64,000 nucleotides of DNA from Whalleya microplaca (GCA_022497155.1 MU385744.1:398277-462276); one strand, 5' to 3'; positions 23,518-33,927 are shown, numbered from the stretch's first letter. Notes: a model not told the origin generated them from the sequence alone. Translations and numbers: made by a program.

Positions 23518-24411
23518 ATGGCACCACAGGCGCTCGGCATGCTCTCATTCTCCCACATCTTCCGTCCCGGATTCACGGATGCCGACATCGTACGCTTCCT
23601 TCTCGAGAATAACAACCCGAGACTACCGCCCGAGCTTGTACTCAAAGTTGTCGCCCTAAGTTACGATCCATGGGTTTCGAAGTGCAGAGATTATGAAAAA
23701 AGGTATTACGCTAGATTCACAAGATTGGGCGAAGAAGCCAGTGTCGCAGGCTTATACCTTAGCGCTAAGCTTCCACTTGTCAGTGGTCGCAGGGTCGTCC
23801 CACAGCGCATTATCTTCCAGACGAGGGCAGCGGACCAAGGATGGGCTGATAATGGCGGAAAGGGCACCTTTCACAACAGCCACACCTGGTTTGAGGCTGG
23901 CATTCTACGTCCCACCACCACGAGTACAGACCAGAATGGTCGCGGCATGCCCCTTGAAGATGTTCTAACTGATACTTGGTGGGATGTTGCGGCTGCGAGG
24001 GCCGCTCTGCGCGGACGAGGTTGGGATTTTGTCGAGACGGAGGAGGAGCAAATTACATGGAGAGTGTGCAACAATATCACGGCGCAGAGGGAATATCAGG
24101 ACTACAGGGTCGAATGGAGGAGGGGCATTGAGACGCAAGTGGAGGATGAAAGGGCCGTAGGGAGAGGTAACGGATTCTGGAACTGTTGGAACCGGGATTC
24201 ATCGTTGTACTTTGGGCGAGAGCAGAGGTCAGTTTGCTATCTCCTTGTGGCATCCCCGCTGAGATTATTGGTTTACCTGAATTGTAGGAAAGAGCCTGGG
24301 AAAATCGAGTTGGAGCAGCAACTATTGAGATCGAGTGTGAGCTGTAGTAGAGGTATGCAAGTTCCTCAGATTCCCAACTTTACCGTACTGGAGCGTCCTT
24401 CTTACCTTTGA
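23518..24411 (+). CDS. Hypothetical protein with F-box-like motif
   Basis: Exons 23518-24227 and 24288-24411, over a 60-nt intron (GTCAGT...TAG), give 277 residues. The ATG at 23518 (ACCATGG context) is preferred over the frame start at 23443, which lacks an upstream ATG. The LPPELVLKVVALSY segment near residue 40 looks like the first helix of an F-box, the domain that links substrates to SCF ubiquitin ligases. The rest (DQGWADNGGKGTFHNSHTWF and a charged C-terminal half) has the look of a fungal family of unknown function. The final exon could continue past another donor (GTATGC at about 24,354), so the C-terminus is uncertain. No further function can be given. Confidence 0.65.
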   Translation: MAPQALGMLSFSHIFRPGFTDADIVRFLLENNNPRLPPELVLKVVALSYDPWVSKCRDYEKRYYARFTRLGEEASVAGLYLSAKLPLVSGRRVVPQRIIFQTRAADQGWADNGGKGTFHNSHTWFEAGILRPTTTSTDQNGRGMPLEDVLTDTWWDVAAARAALRGRGWDFVETEEEQITWRVCNNITAQREYQDYRVEWRRGIETQVEDERAVGRGNGFWNCWNRDSSLYFGREQRSVCYLLVASPLRLLVYLNCRKEPGKIELEQQLLRSSVSCSRGMQVPQIPNFTVLERPSYL

Positions 24412-24733
24412 TTAGTTTCTCTTATTCGATTCAGTAGACAAGAGGGGCTGGTCCTACATTCTAGACGATTGAGGAAAAGAACGATGATAAATACCCTTCA
24501 TGCAAATGAACAAAAATATACTATATTGTTAGAGCAACAAGGGATGTGCTGTCGACATTCATGTCGAAGTCGCCTGAAACGAAATACATATAATAGGATT
24601 CGTTTTCTTCTTTTAAGTGGTACATAATGCTCTCTTGATGTAAATCTGTAGGTTAATTGTTCTATATAAATATCTATCCCGTTACATCATTCATCAAACG
24701 ATTAGTCGCAATAATATAACTAAACGGTCAATT
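24412..24733. other. Convergent intergenic region
   Basis: About 320 AT-rich bases between two convergent genes. No coding signal is seen. Confidence 0.5.
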
Positions 24734-26113
24734 TCAACTTGGACCCACGCGATATTTTACAAACCTCCCAGTCAGACTGGCTTGCTCTGCCAGCTTTGCA
24801 GCAACCTCGATACCTTCGGATATAAACCGACACCAGTATTGCTGCCCGTAAGTCGTCATCCAGTCGTCCTGAACTTCACTACTCATCGAAGTCTTTTCGG
24901 AAAGATCACGGTCTAGCTCGTTACACTTTGCCTCAACCATAGCAAGGCGCGATGCTTCCTCCCACTGCGTTCGAGAGGGGCCCGCCCTAAGTATTGGATC
25001 AATCCAAAGTAGGGCCCCTGCGAAGAGCCTTTCAGTTATGTCTCGTCTTGTGAACTCGTCCATTTCGAATGTATCCGGGTTTAGGGCCATGACAGTATTC
25101 AGTAGCGCACGCCTGGAGCTTAACTGAGTCTTAAACCGTTCCATCCGAACCTCGGCGGACTGTGTTAACCACGACTTGGCGCTGCTCTCTGCAGAGAAAA
25201 CAGAGCTATGTGAAAATATACAGAACACAACCCAAAAGGTGATGAAATATGCATCCCAACCCTTAGAGGCAGCTGCGCCGAGAGCAAGGCCCCACTGCCC
25301 CAAGATGCAAATGCGAAGAGCGCCACGGAGCACCAAGGTTAAGTAGTGGTTCCTAGCAGGGTGGCTAGGGCGAAGTGTCCAATTTAACATAGAGTTAACT
25401 AGACTACTCTCGCCGTAGTACACCTGCCAGTTGGTTTCGTTCATGTGCTCGGCAACGACGACAAGGCGATTATAATCGCTGCCGTGCTCAACCCGAAGTC
25501 TGCGTGGCTTTCCGCCGTGCAAGAGGAAAATGATCATGCCCGTCAAAAGCACAATACTATAAAATGAAACCATAATCCAGCTCCGCATGAGACATCCGAA
25601 GACGATGAAGCCGAGGAAAATAACCCATCCGACAGCAGAAGCAGCTGTGAATATCCATTGCGTCCCCTGCGTCTGCCCTCCCACTTTTGTGCGAGAGAGC
25701 ACAATAAGTTCGAGGTTTTGTATCCTTTTGCTGTCTTGCTTCATGTTGTCATGATCGTTAAGGACCCTGGTGCTCCTTATGCCCTTTCGGCAAAGTCGCA
25801 CGGTCTCTGGACTAGCCATCGGATACATATCTCCATATCGGCCATCAAGACAAGTTAGGCTAGGGCTTCTCCCAAACCGATCCAGGCAACACGTGCCGTC
25901 GCTGCCTTGTTCGGAGAGAAGCAACCGACTCCCAGATGGGGTCACAGGCCAACACCATAGTGGGATGACACCAGAAAGTTCAAAAGCATGCAGGACGCGT
26001 GGGACGTCAAGAAAGTCGATAAGGGCGGATAATGGGAGAAGACCAGCAAGCTCTTGTGCCCAAGGGTAGCCCTGTAGCAAGGATGAATAAAGTAGGCGCG
26101 TTTGTTCCAACAT
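24734..26113 (-). CDS. Hypothetical multi-pass membrane protein
   Basis: An open frame of 459 residues from the first in-frame ATG at 26113. The frame continues open upstream to 26170 without an ATG, so an additional 5' exon is possible. The N-terminal third is soluble. Two close membrane segments follow near residues 155-205 (WIFTAASAVGWVIFLGFIVFG and MVSFYSIVLLTGMIIFLL), then two more near 280-330 (LRGALRICILGQWGLALGAA and YFITFWVVFCIFSH), and an acidic/basic helical C-terminus that may form coiled coil. I do not recognise the family and assign no function. It is convergent with the F-box-like gene, and its 5' side faces a repeat-rich gap. Confidence 0.65.
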   Translation of the reverse strand: MLEQTRLLYSSLLQGYPWAQELAGLLPLSALIDFLDVPRVLHAFELSGVIPLWCWPVTPSGSRLLLSEQGSDGTCCLDRFGRSPSLTCLDGRYGDMYPMASPETVRLCRKGIRSTRVLNDHDNMKQDSKRIQNLELIVLSRTKVGGQTQGTQWIFTAASAVGWVIFLGFIVFGCLMRSWIMVSFYSIVLLTGMIIFLLHGGKPRRLRVEHGSDYNRLVVVAEHMNETNWQVYYGESSLVNSMLNWTLRPSHPARNHYLTLVLRGALRICILGQWGLALGAAASKGWDAYFITFWVVFCIFSHSSVFSAESSAKSWLTQSAEVRMERFKTQLSSRRALLNTVMALNPDTFEMDEFTRRDITERLFAGALLWIDPILRAGPSRTQWEEASRLAMVEAKCNELDRDLSEKTSMSSEVQDDWMTTYGQQYWCRFISEGIEVAAKLAEQASLTGRFVKYRVGPS

Positions 26114-26934
26114 AGTAGAAGCAGGGTATGAATTTTTGTAAGACTCCAAACTCCAAGAAGAGCAAATCAATTATAAATAAGTGTCAGATAAGTGATCTTG
26201 TGAGGGGTTTCTTACGCAGAATAGGGAATGCTGATTGGTTCTAGGGCGGCCTCTTGTAGTGTGGCTTAGTTATGTAAAAACGTCGATAGTCAGCTAAGGC
26301 ATTTTTATTTCATCTTTTGGAAGTTTGTACTAAAGTGGTCAGCGTGCATATCATCGCGACTAACATTTTTCTAGACCAGTATCCAGTGTTCTCCATACCT
26401 GAACCGGGTGATCATCTTTCGTAGCCTACCGCGACAGACTGTATAGACATCAAGTAGACATCGAGTTTTTAGAACAAATTGCCTCTCGAAGTAGACGCAG
26501 CATATGGCCGCTGTAGTAACTCTTATTAGGAAAGTATCATCCCTAAAGTTAGCCAGGATCCTGGCTTGTATAGCCCCGGGTGTGGGGCGTTTACTAATCA
26601 CCCTATCTCAACGTTGGCACTCCCATGGTGTTTGAAAATCTATGCACTTAGATATTTCGTTGGATTCTAATCTCAAAAGAGGAGTAATTGGTGGCACATT
26701 CTATTACCCTAGCCGATAGAAGGCAGCAAGACTGCAGCATTGCCTGCAATTATTACAAATGTGACGCTCCCGAGTATCTGGCCGGATAGAATCATTTGTC
26801 AACTTCTCTCTTTAAGATTTAACTTTAGATGTAGAAAGACGGCGTGAAGTGGAGCGAGTATATTCGGTGTTCCACAGCCTGATTCAAGTCATCATAATAC
26901 CTAAAGTGTATAAAGTCTCTTGCAAAGTTAAGTG
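26114..26934. other. Intergenic region upstream of the membrane protein gene
   Basis: About 820 bases. Only a short minus-strand open frame (26,371-26,601) without domain features is present. It probably holds the promoter and possibly a missed first exon of the membrane protein gene. Confidence 0.4.
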
Positions 26935-27339
26935 ACTACGTCAGGAGGACGGTAGGGAGTACAAGGCATTCCGTAGGCATTGTGTTATAGCAGGCCACCC
27001 GCCACCAAGTTTTCAAAAAGTAAAAAATAAAAGTTTAAAAATTCTCTTTGATTTAATACATAAAAGTCCTAATAAAAAAATTGAGAAAAAAAAAATTGGA
27101 TCGACCTAGGTCTGAGAGAGGGTGTTCCCAAGTTTAGAATCGAACCGAGTTGAACCCAAACCCTCAAGGTGCACAGGCAAGACCCGAAAGCCCCGCCGCT
27201 ACACCATGAGAGAGTGAATTCGTTGCAGGTACTGTTTTTAGTAGGCCTTATAAATTCTACCCTCTGGATCGGCCGTGCCCGCCACTCTAGATAGCTGAGC
27301 CTCAATTCAACTAAGTCTCGTCAACCCTGCATTTCAACA
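26935..27339. repeat. Diverged copy of the 136-bp TGTTGAA element, split by a SINE-like insert
   Basis: The pieces 26,935-27,005 and 27,278-27,339 together match the solo element at 50,430-50,565. The left piece shares AGTACAAGGCA, GCATTGTGT and ATAGCAGGCCA. The right piece shares CCACTCTAG, ATAGCTGA, CCTCAA, AACCCTG and the end ATTTCAACA. The left terminus is too diverged to place exactly and no outer target duplication is visible. The interrupting 272 bases are described separately. Confidence 0.6.
27006..27277 (-). mobile_element. tRNA-derived SINE-like insertion with 8-bp target duplication
   Basis: The insert is flanked by CCCGCCAC at 26,998-27,005 and 27,278-27,285. Removing one copy rebuilds the interrupted element. 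On the minus strand it carries a perfect Pol III A box, TGGTGTAGCGG (27,206-27,196), and about 40 bases later overlapping B-box matches GGTTCAACTCG (27,156-27,146) and GGTTCGATTCT (27,146-27,136). A T-rich tail follows (27,103-27,074). This is the layout of a tRNA-derived SINE, copied by the machinery of a LINE. About 70 bases lie upstream of the A box, more than usual, so the 5' end may be composite. Confidence 0.65.
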
Positions 27340-27507
27340 TGGATGTCTTCCTGATCTACCACCGCATTTGACAAGGCTATGTATGAAGACTGTGCGATAA
27401 CTCTTATATTGAGTGTGATCACGGGGCTCTACGCAAGCTGCCAACTTTATGAATATCACCGACTTATGATCTACATGAGGGATAAATCAGCTCGTGGATT
27501 TACGCCC

Positions 27508-27652
27508 TGTAAGCCTGTAAGGCTTATAGGGGTACGTGCCTACGTGTGGCTACCCGCACGTATATGAATATATAAAGGGGGCTTCGCCCCATAGCTTCAC
27601 CTTGCGCTAATCAAGCCATATGTTCCTCATTGCTTTATCCCATATTGGCACA
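27508..27652 (+). repeat. Diverged copy of the 154-bp solo LTR family
   Basis: This sequence aligns with the solo LTR at 28,019-28,172. Shared features in order are GCCTACGT, a TATATAA-GGGGG block, ATAGCTTC, CTAATCA, ATTGCTTT and a -CA end. A GGGGGCTTCGCCCC hairpin is present only here. No target duplication is seen at its ends, so its limits are approximate. Confidence 0.5.
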
Positions 27653-28018
27653 ACCAAGAGTCACCCAGATTCTATGAAAGTTAAAAGCGATGATGTTCTC
27701 AATGACCCGGAAAGGTTTAGTAACACCTATGTATAAGTTCAATCGTGGAAAAAATGGGGACGAAAGTCCAAGCCGCAATTTCTTGAAAATTTAGTGCTAT
27801 TTCCCCAACTTTAGGATCTGTACTGTCAGAATAGGATAAAACAGTGTAATATGGGAGAATATCTTATACCATACCTCATGCGACTGAAAGCAATTCAGGG
27901 GTCAGGCTATCGTAACCATGTCCTGCTATATAGTTGTAGACATGACGCAGAAGAATAAAATATCCCCCACACACGTGTTCAGGGTGATTGCTGGCTGTTT
28001 CACGATCTTGGACCGATG

Positions 28019-28172
28019 TGTTAAGATATGCCCTATCGGGCTGAGGGTGGTATGGGCCTACGTATGGCCGAGTGCCTATACATGTATATAAGGGGGTCTA
28101 CCACCGTCCTATAGCTTCTCCTTTGCATTAATCACGTCACAATACTCCTAATTGCTTTGTCCTATGTTAACA
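28019..28172 (+). mobile_element. Solo LTR, 154 bp, with perfect 5-bp target duplication
   Basis: It begins TGTTAA and ends TTAACA, a perfect 6-bp terminal inverted repeat of the TG...CA LTR type. It is flanked by CGATG on both sides (28,014-28,018 and 28,173-28,177). It contains a TATATAAG box near 28,090, suitable for an LTR promoter. A diverged relative lies about 510 bp upstream. The internal part has presumably been lost by LTR-LTR recombination. Confidence 0.75.
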
Positions 28173-28177
28173 CGATG

Positions 28178-29327
28178 CAATTAAGAAGTTACAGATATCG
28201 ATCCGAGTAAAACGGACAATATAGTTGAAGTAATATATCAAAAGGCAACCCCGAGATCCATTGAATCGTGTACTGAGGATATTTCAATTTACTCTTCAGT
28301 GTAGGCACATTATGTGTGCACTTAAGTAACACCACGTAGTAATTTCTTTTGAAGGGCTCAAGTAATTTGAAGAAACTAACGATACCATGGCAGAAGCAAA
28401 TCTTGCATATCAGGCAGCGTGCCATAGATGCTATTTGTACCATAGAAGAGATTGCGTACATGAATAGAACTCGTAAAATGACTAAAGAATAAGAAGCTTG
28501 TAGAAATCGAAGTAGAAACTGTGGAACCTGAATGCCCAGACAGATTGACTCACATACCGGAAGATCGATCTGATCGGATATTGAAGAATATGGAGTACAT
28601 AATCCACACCTACCCGAGATGCTCCGGAGGGGAGGCGGCAAATGTGACAACGGACAAAGAATTGATATGAGGGGTACGAAAACTTGAGAATCTGCCAACC
28701 AGAATATTCACTGATTACTGGTGGCGCATAAAAAAGCTCAATAAAAAGACAGAAACTTGATAGCAAATGTATAAGCCAGGTTTACAAAATAACTACTTAG
28801 GTGTCTAGAATTGGGTTGATCCGTAGGTATGTGTTGAAACAGTGATTTTTATTTCCACGTACCTAAACATGATACTCCCGGGTACTTTACACACAACTAT
28901 GTTATTTCCTGAGCTAACAAACGTCAAAGACTATTGGTATATTATGCATATTGAATCCGTATGACCCTGGATTAGTAAGTTTTACACACTTTATATATTA
29001 AATGGTGGGATAATAAAGGCGTTTGGAGACCTAGGTACCTAGGCTACTAGGTACACTAAGCGCAAGTCTTCCCCATAAATTCGGACTTAAGGTAACGCCT
29101 TACATTAGTCTAATGCAATATGTCTTTTTGTGACGTAACCGGGATGGCGTGATGTTATATAAGTAGAATGTTAGCTACCCTATATATGATGGATGATCAT
29201 ACGCTCATATTCTGATACTCTTTGAGGATCGCTGAATTGACCTAAGTGATCTCGACTATTGTTCTCGGAAAATTAAAGCGTCAACTACCTACTTCAAGAT
29301 ATCCACGGTAATTCCCAAGAAATAACG
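28178..29327. other. Intergenic region, no supported gene
   Basis: About 1.15 kb. A minus-strand open frame at 28,189-28,698 (169 residues, hydrophobic) has no recognisable domain and AT-rich codon use, so it is not called. The perfect palindrome CTAGGTACCTAG lies at 29,031-29,042. Confidence 0.45.
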
Positions 29328-30177
29328 ATGTCAGGTGCTCATAGTGTACTCCTTCTTGGCGGCAGTGGTAAAATAGCTCAACTCCTGACGCCGATGCTGC
29401 TTCGGCGGTCATGGGATGTCACGAGTATCATTCGCAATCCCGACCAGATTCCAGGCCTCCAGAAGCTCGGGGAGAACCAAGCAGGGAAATTGAGCGTCCT
29501 AGTTCGCAGTCTAGAGGATATCACTAGCGAGCTGCAAGCCAAGAGTCTCATAGATGAAGTGAAGCCGGACTACGTGGTTTGGAGTGCAGGTGCAGGTGGC
29601 AAAGGAGCACCGGAGCGGGTATTCAATCCAACCTTATAGATGTGAACGGTCTCATATGGAAGTAATGCTGATGAAACCACAGACTGACAAAATCGACCGG
29701 GATGCGGCGATTCACTTCATTCGCGCATCAGCCGCCACCCCATCAATCACCAAGTTTGTGATGATATCTTACCTCGGATCGCGCTTGACAAAACCCTCGT
29801 GGTGGTCCGAGGCTGTCTGGCAGGATGACATTAACACGACGAGAAAGGCACTAGCAAGATACTACCAGGCCAAAGTCGCGGCCGATCAAGTACTCTATGA
29901 GGAAGGGAAGAAGAGAAGCGACTTTGCTGGAATTTGCCTCCGTCCCGCAACATTGACAACGGAGCCTAGTGGAAAGGTGACCTTGGGAAAGACATCACAA
30001 GCGAAGGGAACGTCTAGCCGCGAATCCGTCGCAAATTTGACTGCACTGCTGCTCGAAGCTCCCAATGTCAAGAACTGCTGGCTTGACATGCAAGACGGCG
30101 ACGAGGATCCGGAGGCAGCAGTAAAACGATGTATTGAAGAGGGAGTAGATACTGCTGAAGGAGAACCATTTTACTAG
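29328..30177 (+). CDS. NAD(P)-binding atypical SDR, YMR090W-like
   Basis: A Rossmann-fold protein of the atypical SDR/NmrA-like group that includes yeast YMR090W. Exons 29328-29618 and 29683-30177, over a 64-nt intron, give 261 residues, normal for the family. The dinucleotide-binding motif is VLLLGGSGKIAQ near the N-terminus. WSAGAGGKGAPER is followed across the splice by TDKIDRDAA, the joined sequence usual in this family. FVMISYLGSR and YYQAKVAADQVLYEE carry the downstream SDR-like elements, and the end has RCIEEGVDTAEGEPFY. The cofactor preference and reaction are unknown; relatives are suspected stress or redox sensors. It stands alone without a clear partner gene. Confidence 0.88.
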
Positions 30178-30868
30178 GGACCAAAATGTATGGATATATC
30201 GAGTGGTGTCAGTCGTTGGGCCTGTTATGAGAGTGTGTAATGAAATGTACCGCTTACCCTACTTTTGAATGATCTTGCATTGCTTCGAAGCTGAGCTAGA
30301 ATAATCGAGTTGCACAGATATGACGCCGATTTTAATAAGCTTTATAGTAATGATGTACCTAAGATTGTCAACTGGTTATTTGAACAACACTCCATGAAAT
30401 GCATTTAATTGAAAAATTACAGTAATTACAAGATCAATTGTATATAAGTGAAATTTAATTGAAATATTACAGTAATTACAAGATCAATTGTATATAAGTG
30501 AATGAGATACTTTCTAAGTTACGCTAATGGGGAGTTAGTTCTAGTTTCTAATAGTAAGTTCCCGCTATGTCTGTGCCTGTGTCTCTGTGATTCAGGTTGA
30601 ACTACTACCAGGCGAAGCTTAAGATTTGGATCAGCCAAGTGTTTGGTATGACCCTTTCCATCTCACATAATGGCAGGCAGCATGGCCATCGTCTCCTTTA
30701 TCTTTCAGATACTGACCTCATGGAGCCTTGCAGGGAGGGCTATGGACCTAGTTAATACCCTAGAACTCTAGGTCGGTAATATATAGTACGTATCTAAGTT
30801 ATGCTAGGCTTGAGGATCTCGAAATAGGAAGATGGAGCTCTTTAGCAATTAGGCCAAGGCACACCACC
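30178..30868. other. Intergenic region with a 50-bp tandem duplication
   Basis: About 690 bases without a gene between two convergent genes. It contains a tandem duplication, listed separately. Confidence 0.5.
30403..30502. repeat. Tandem duplication, 2 x 50 bp
   Basis: Unit 30,403-30,452 is repeated at 30,453-30,502 with one mismatch (GAAAAATTAC against GAAATATTAC). The near identity suggests a recent event. No coding meaning is visible. Confidence 0.9.
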
Positions 30869-31138
30869 CTATCTTTTATGACCCCTTATCGCTCTTCGCC
30901 CGCAGTAGTACAAAAGTATAACAAATGCAATAACGGCAACAACACCTAATGAGATGCCAATTATGGCAACTTTGTCAATGTAGGTACCAGGCATTGGCTC
31001 GGGCTCTTGGCGCTTCTGGGTCGATGTATCGCTGTTCAGGTTATCCTCCCATTTAAGATAGCGCTGTATCGACGATACAGGAGCACCAAAGGAGTAGGTT
31101 ATCAATAATGATAACATGAGAAGGAAAGACTGATACAT
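30869..31138 (-). CDS. Small secreted or single-pass membrane protein (89 aa)
   Basis: A compact open frame with two clear topological signals. It has an N-terminal signal peptide (MYQSFLLMLSLLITYSFGA) and a membrane segment near residues 58-79 (VAIIGISLGVVAVIAFVILLYY), followed by a basic end (CGRRAIRGHKR). That predicts a type I protein with a short outer part and a basic cytosolic tail. The outer part contains a KR dibasic site (STQKRQEPEP) that a Kex2-type protease could cut. No family is recognised. The ATG is the first in frame. A small gene is plausible, but no homology supports it here. Confidence 0.45.
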   Translation of the reverse strand: MYQSFLLMLSLLITYSFGAPVSSIQRYLKWEDNLNSDTSTQKRQEPEPMPGTYIDKVAIIGISLGVVAVIAFVILLYYCGRRAIRGHKR

Positions 31139-31745
31139 CTTTGATATACGGTTTCCTTAGAATTAGAATGGAAATATGAATTCCAGGATATAGTTGTATG
31201 ACTCAAGGTTCCAATGTTGTAAGATTTTAATCTTCGTGTTTTCGTGTTTTTGACAGGTTTATTAGGTGCATAAAGTTGGAACTCAAGCCATAATATATAG
31301 GTCTTGAATTTATTATACAGACAAAGGCATTGATTACGATCTCGTAGCAACGGGGCTTTATTGCATGTAACTCCGAGCCTAGTCCCAGCTTCCTTTCCAT
31401 ACTCAAACCATCTCCTTTGTTCAAGAGAATCAATTATCGCTCACTTATAGTAGAGTACACTTGAATTCACTGGTATTCACGTTGGAACGCCTTTTGTTCA
31501 TTGTTCATGTAAGGGATGCGGAAAGCTTATACGACAAAGGGCCCGCTATATATCATCACTCTATGGACAATATCATTGTCTCGTTGATTTGTTAGACACC
31601 CGACCCATGCCTTTAAACATCTCAAACAATGCTATTTTTATGTCTAGCGCATGTTCCTATATAATTACTGCGATATATTGTCAAATGCGTGGTAGTTGGA
31701 TAGGCCATCGTTAAAAAGAAAAGCACGCAATCAATCGCCGCCACC
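31139..31745. other. Intergenic region between two small divergent membrane-protein frames
   Basis: About 600 AT-rich bases. Overlapping minus-strand frames (31,102-31,433 and 31,622-31,861) are not supported. It may serve as a shared promoter if both small frames are genes. Confidence 0.35.
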
Positions 31746-31940
31746 ATGGACGCAAAGCAAATAACAACTCGCAATAGCGAATGGCGGAGAGTTAGAATTG
31801 CAGTAGTAGTTGCTGTAGTACTCCTAAAGCTTACCCTTATCGGAGTTGTTATTTTTGTCAAAAGAAGGCGCTCGAAAGTGAAGAGATATGCGGAGGACTT
31901 GGAGAAAAACAGCGTGAGGTACTACGGTTCATTTGACTAG
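31746..31940 (+). CDS. Small single-pass membrane protein (64 aa), tentative
   Basis: The ATG lies in an ideal fungal start context (GCCGCCACCATGG), which is the main argument for a gene. The protein has a basic N-terminus, one long membrane segment near residues 18-38 (IAVVVAVVLLKLTLIGVVIFV) and a strongly basic stretch (KRRRSKVKR), then an acidic-aromatic end (YYGSFD). It is divergent from the 89-residue frame, which has the same plan of a C-terminal-half membrane segment followed by a basic tail. No family is recognised. Confidence 0.4.
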   Translation: MDAKQITTRNSEWRRVRIAVVVAVVLLKLTLIGVVIFVKRRRSKVKRYAEDLEKNSVRYYGSFD

Positions 31941-32746
31941 AGACCTAAAATTCAAAGAAAAATTATTCTACATTCACTTCTTTCTCAATGAGACTATCTA
32001 ATGCTACTTGCTCTGTTGCCTGGAACTTGCTGTCAATGCCGGACAATGTAATGAAGAGTTGAGTAACTTGATGAGTGCACGGTGAAGTTATAAGAAAGTA
32101 GCAGAGTTCTTTATATATACATTTATAAGTAACGGCCACACGTAGACTTGTACCACCCTCGGCCCTATAAGTCATATCTTAAATAGTTGTTTCGAAACCT
32201 CATATCCGTGGCGATCTCGCGTTCACCGGGGAAGCTTTTACTACTTCTATGCAGGTTCCTTAACATCAATATATCAGACGTCAAGAGGGCACAGTAGATA
32301 TGGGCGCTGGATCTTTCATTGGCAACAAGGCGGTTACCATCTCCCTCCCCCCCCCTTCCCCCAGATTCAATGGCCGTATAAAAAGAACTTGGTTGCAAAC
32401 GTGTAAAGTGAGGGGCGCAGTCCTTAATACTGTATTTTTATTCTCATGGATGTAGTTTCGTCGAGTGAAGTCTGTTCAGCGATGACCGGACAGCCCTGCT
32501 GTTCGCGATGTTTGGGACTTCTGCAGGATACCGCATCTGGAAATACAAACTTTATGAGGATTGTATCGCACCTGGCTGGGACTCGGAAGCCTTTGCTTCA
32601 ACGTTGTGTGTGGCAGGAATGCACATAATGCAGGCAGCTCAGCTCCCTTCCTACCTAGTTAACCCCGCGGAATGCCGCCGCCAAGGGCTCATATACCATA
32701 GCAACACCCAGTGCTCCTAACCGAAGCTACCAACCCAACCAAGCTG
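31941..32746. other. Intergenic region, no supported gene
   Basis: About 800 bases. Overlapping plus-strand frames at 32,446-32,720 show no family features. A homopolymeric C tract (CCCCCCCCCC) lies near 32,345. Confidence 0.4.
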
Positions 32747-32888
32747 TGGTTTAATGGGGGGCGACGGCACGGCTAGAAAAATCCTTGAGGGGGTTTTTCG
32801 TAGGTCCTGGGTTCAAGCCCCCAGTAAGTGGTAAGTTCTAACTCACCATCTCTGCGAGCGCTTGTCAACCCCAGGACCGAGCTTTTTT
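32747..32888 (+). mobile_element. tRNA-derived SINE-like sequence
   Basis: It carries a perfect A box, TGGTTTAATGG (32,747-32,757), a perfect B box, GGTTCAAGCCC (32,810-32,820), and a T run (32,883-32,888) that could end Pol III transcription. The T arm has one extra C compared with a tRNA and no matching acceptor stem is seen, so it is tRNA-derived and not a working tRNA gene. GGTCCTGGGTT (32,803-32,813) pairs with AACCCCAGGACC (32,867-32,878) to form a hairpin. No target duplication was identified. Confidence 0.5.
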
Positions 32889-33927
32889 ATAATCTCTTCT
32901 CATTCTTATTTATTTATGTTATTTTCTTTAGAACTTATGTATATATTGAAAACAATTTCTTTTTTCTTTATTCAGATTCCTTCTACTTATCCCCAAGCAA
33001 CTTAGCAAGGCAAATCTACGAATACCATCTCTGTCATGATCAATAGTAGATTTCTTTATGTATTGAAATGGTACCATGAAAGTAGCTCCTCCCCTTTCAA
33101 AATGGCCCAAGGAAATGTAAGACATCAACAATAGCTGCGACAGAGGTTTACAGGTGCTTACCGTCAAAGATCGCCAATCTCTACAAATACCAGCATGTCG
33201 ATAGATGAAAATTGCCACGTCTGGGGACCGGGACGACAACATTGAAATTGTCCTTCAGCCTTCTAGACGGACAACTCAACTAGCTAAATGGCATGAGTTA
33301 CAACCAATTGATAAGTATAACGAGTCCCGCGGAGGTATTCTCGTAAATGTAGCATATTGCATGGGATTTCGTATAGTGTTTTATGAATGGCTACAGGCAG
33401 TATGGTCAGAGTAGCATAGTGACTTGACCTATAAGCAATTGCTTCTTAATCCAGTCGTGTAGACTACATAATATAGTAGACTGATCCCCTCGGGTGCAAA
33501 CCCGTTCACATACTGTACGCTAGTTCAGCAGCATGATAACCTCGTCGCAGTTATTCCCTCGCCGGTAGTCTTGTCGGCCAATGCGAATAACACGTCGCAG
33601 CCAGCATACCACCAATATGCCCCGGATGTCTCCTTCGAATCGACGGGGCATTGACGATATAACATGCTAGAAAAGCGCTAGGTTGATGCGTTACGATAGG
33701 TGGCAATGCTGGTAGCGTGGCTCGTCTCAAGATCGTTGTGCCCGAAACTCATATCCAAGGTAAATCTTTCGAATTACACGCAGGGAACTAGTGTGTATAG
33801 GTCTATACCCTGTCCTTCCCTGTTTCATCGGACTCGTGAGCGCAGGAGGGAGTATCGCCGACTTTCATTGACGTCGATGGCGTAAGCTCAGATCGCTAGA
33901 TAGTACTCTAGATACTCGAGAACGACC
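32889..33927. other. Intergenic region, no supported gene
   Basis: About 1 kb with short open frames on both strands and no recognisable domain. Confidence 0.45.

Noticed and set aside
28189..28698. 169-residue hydrophobic minus-strand frame
   Set aside because: AT-rich sequence makes chance hydrophobic frames; no domain, signal or splice support was seen.
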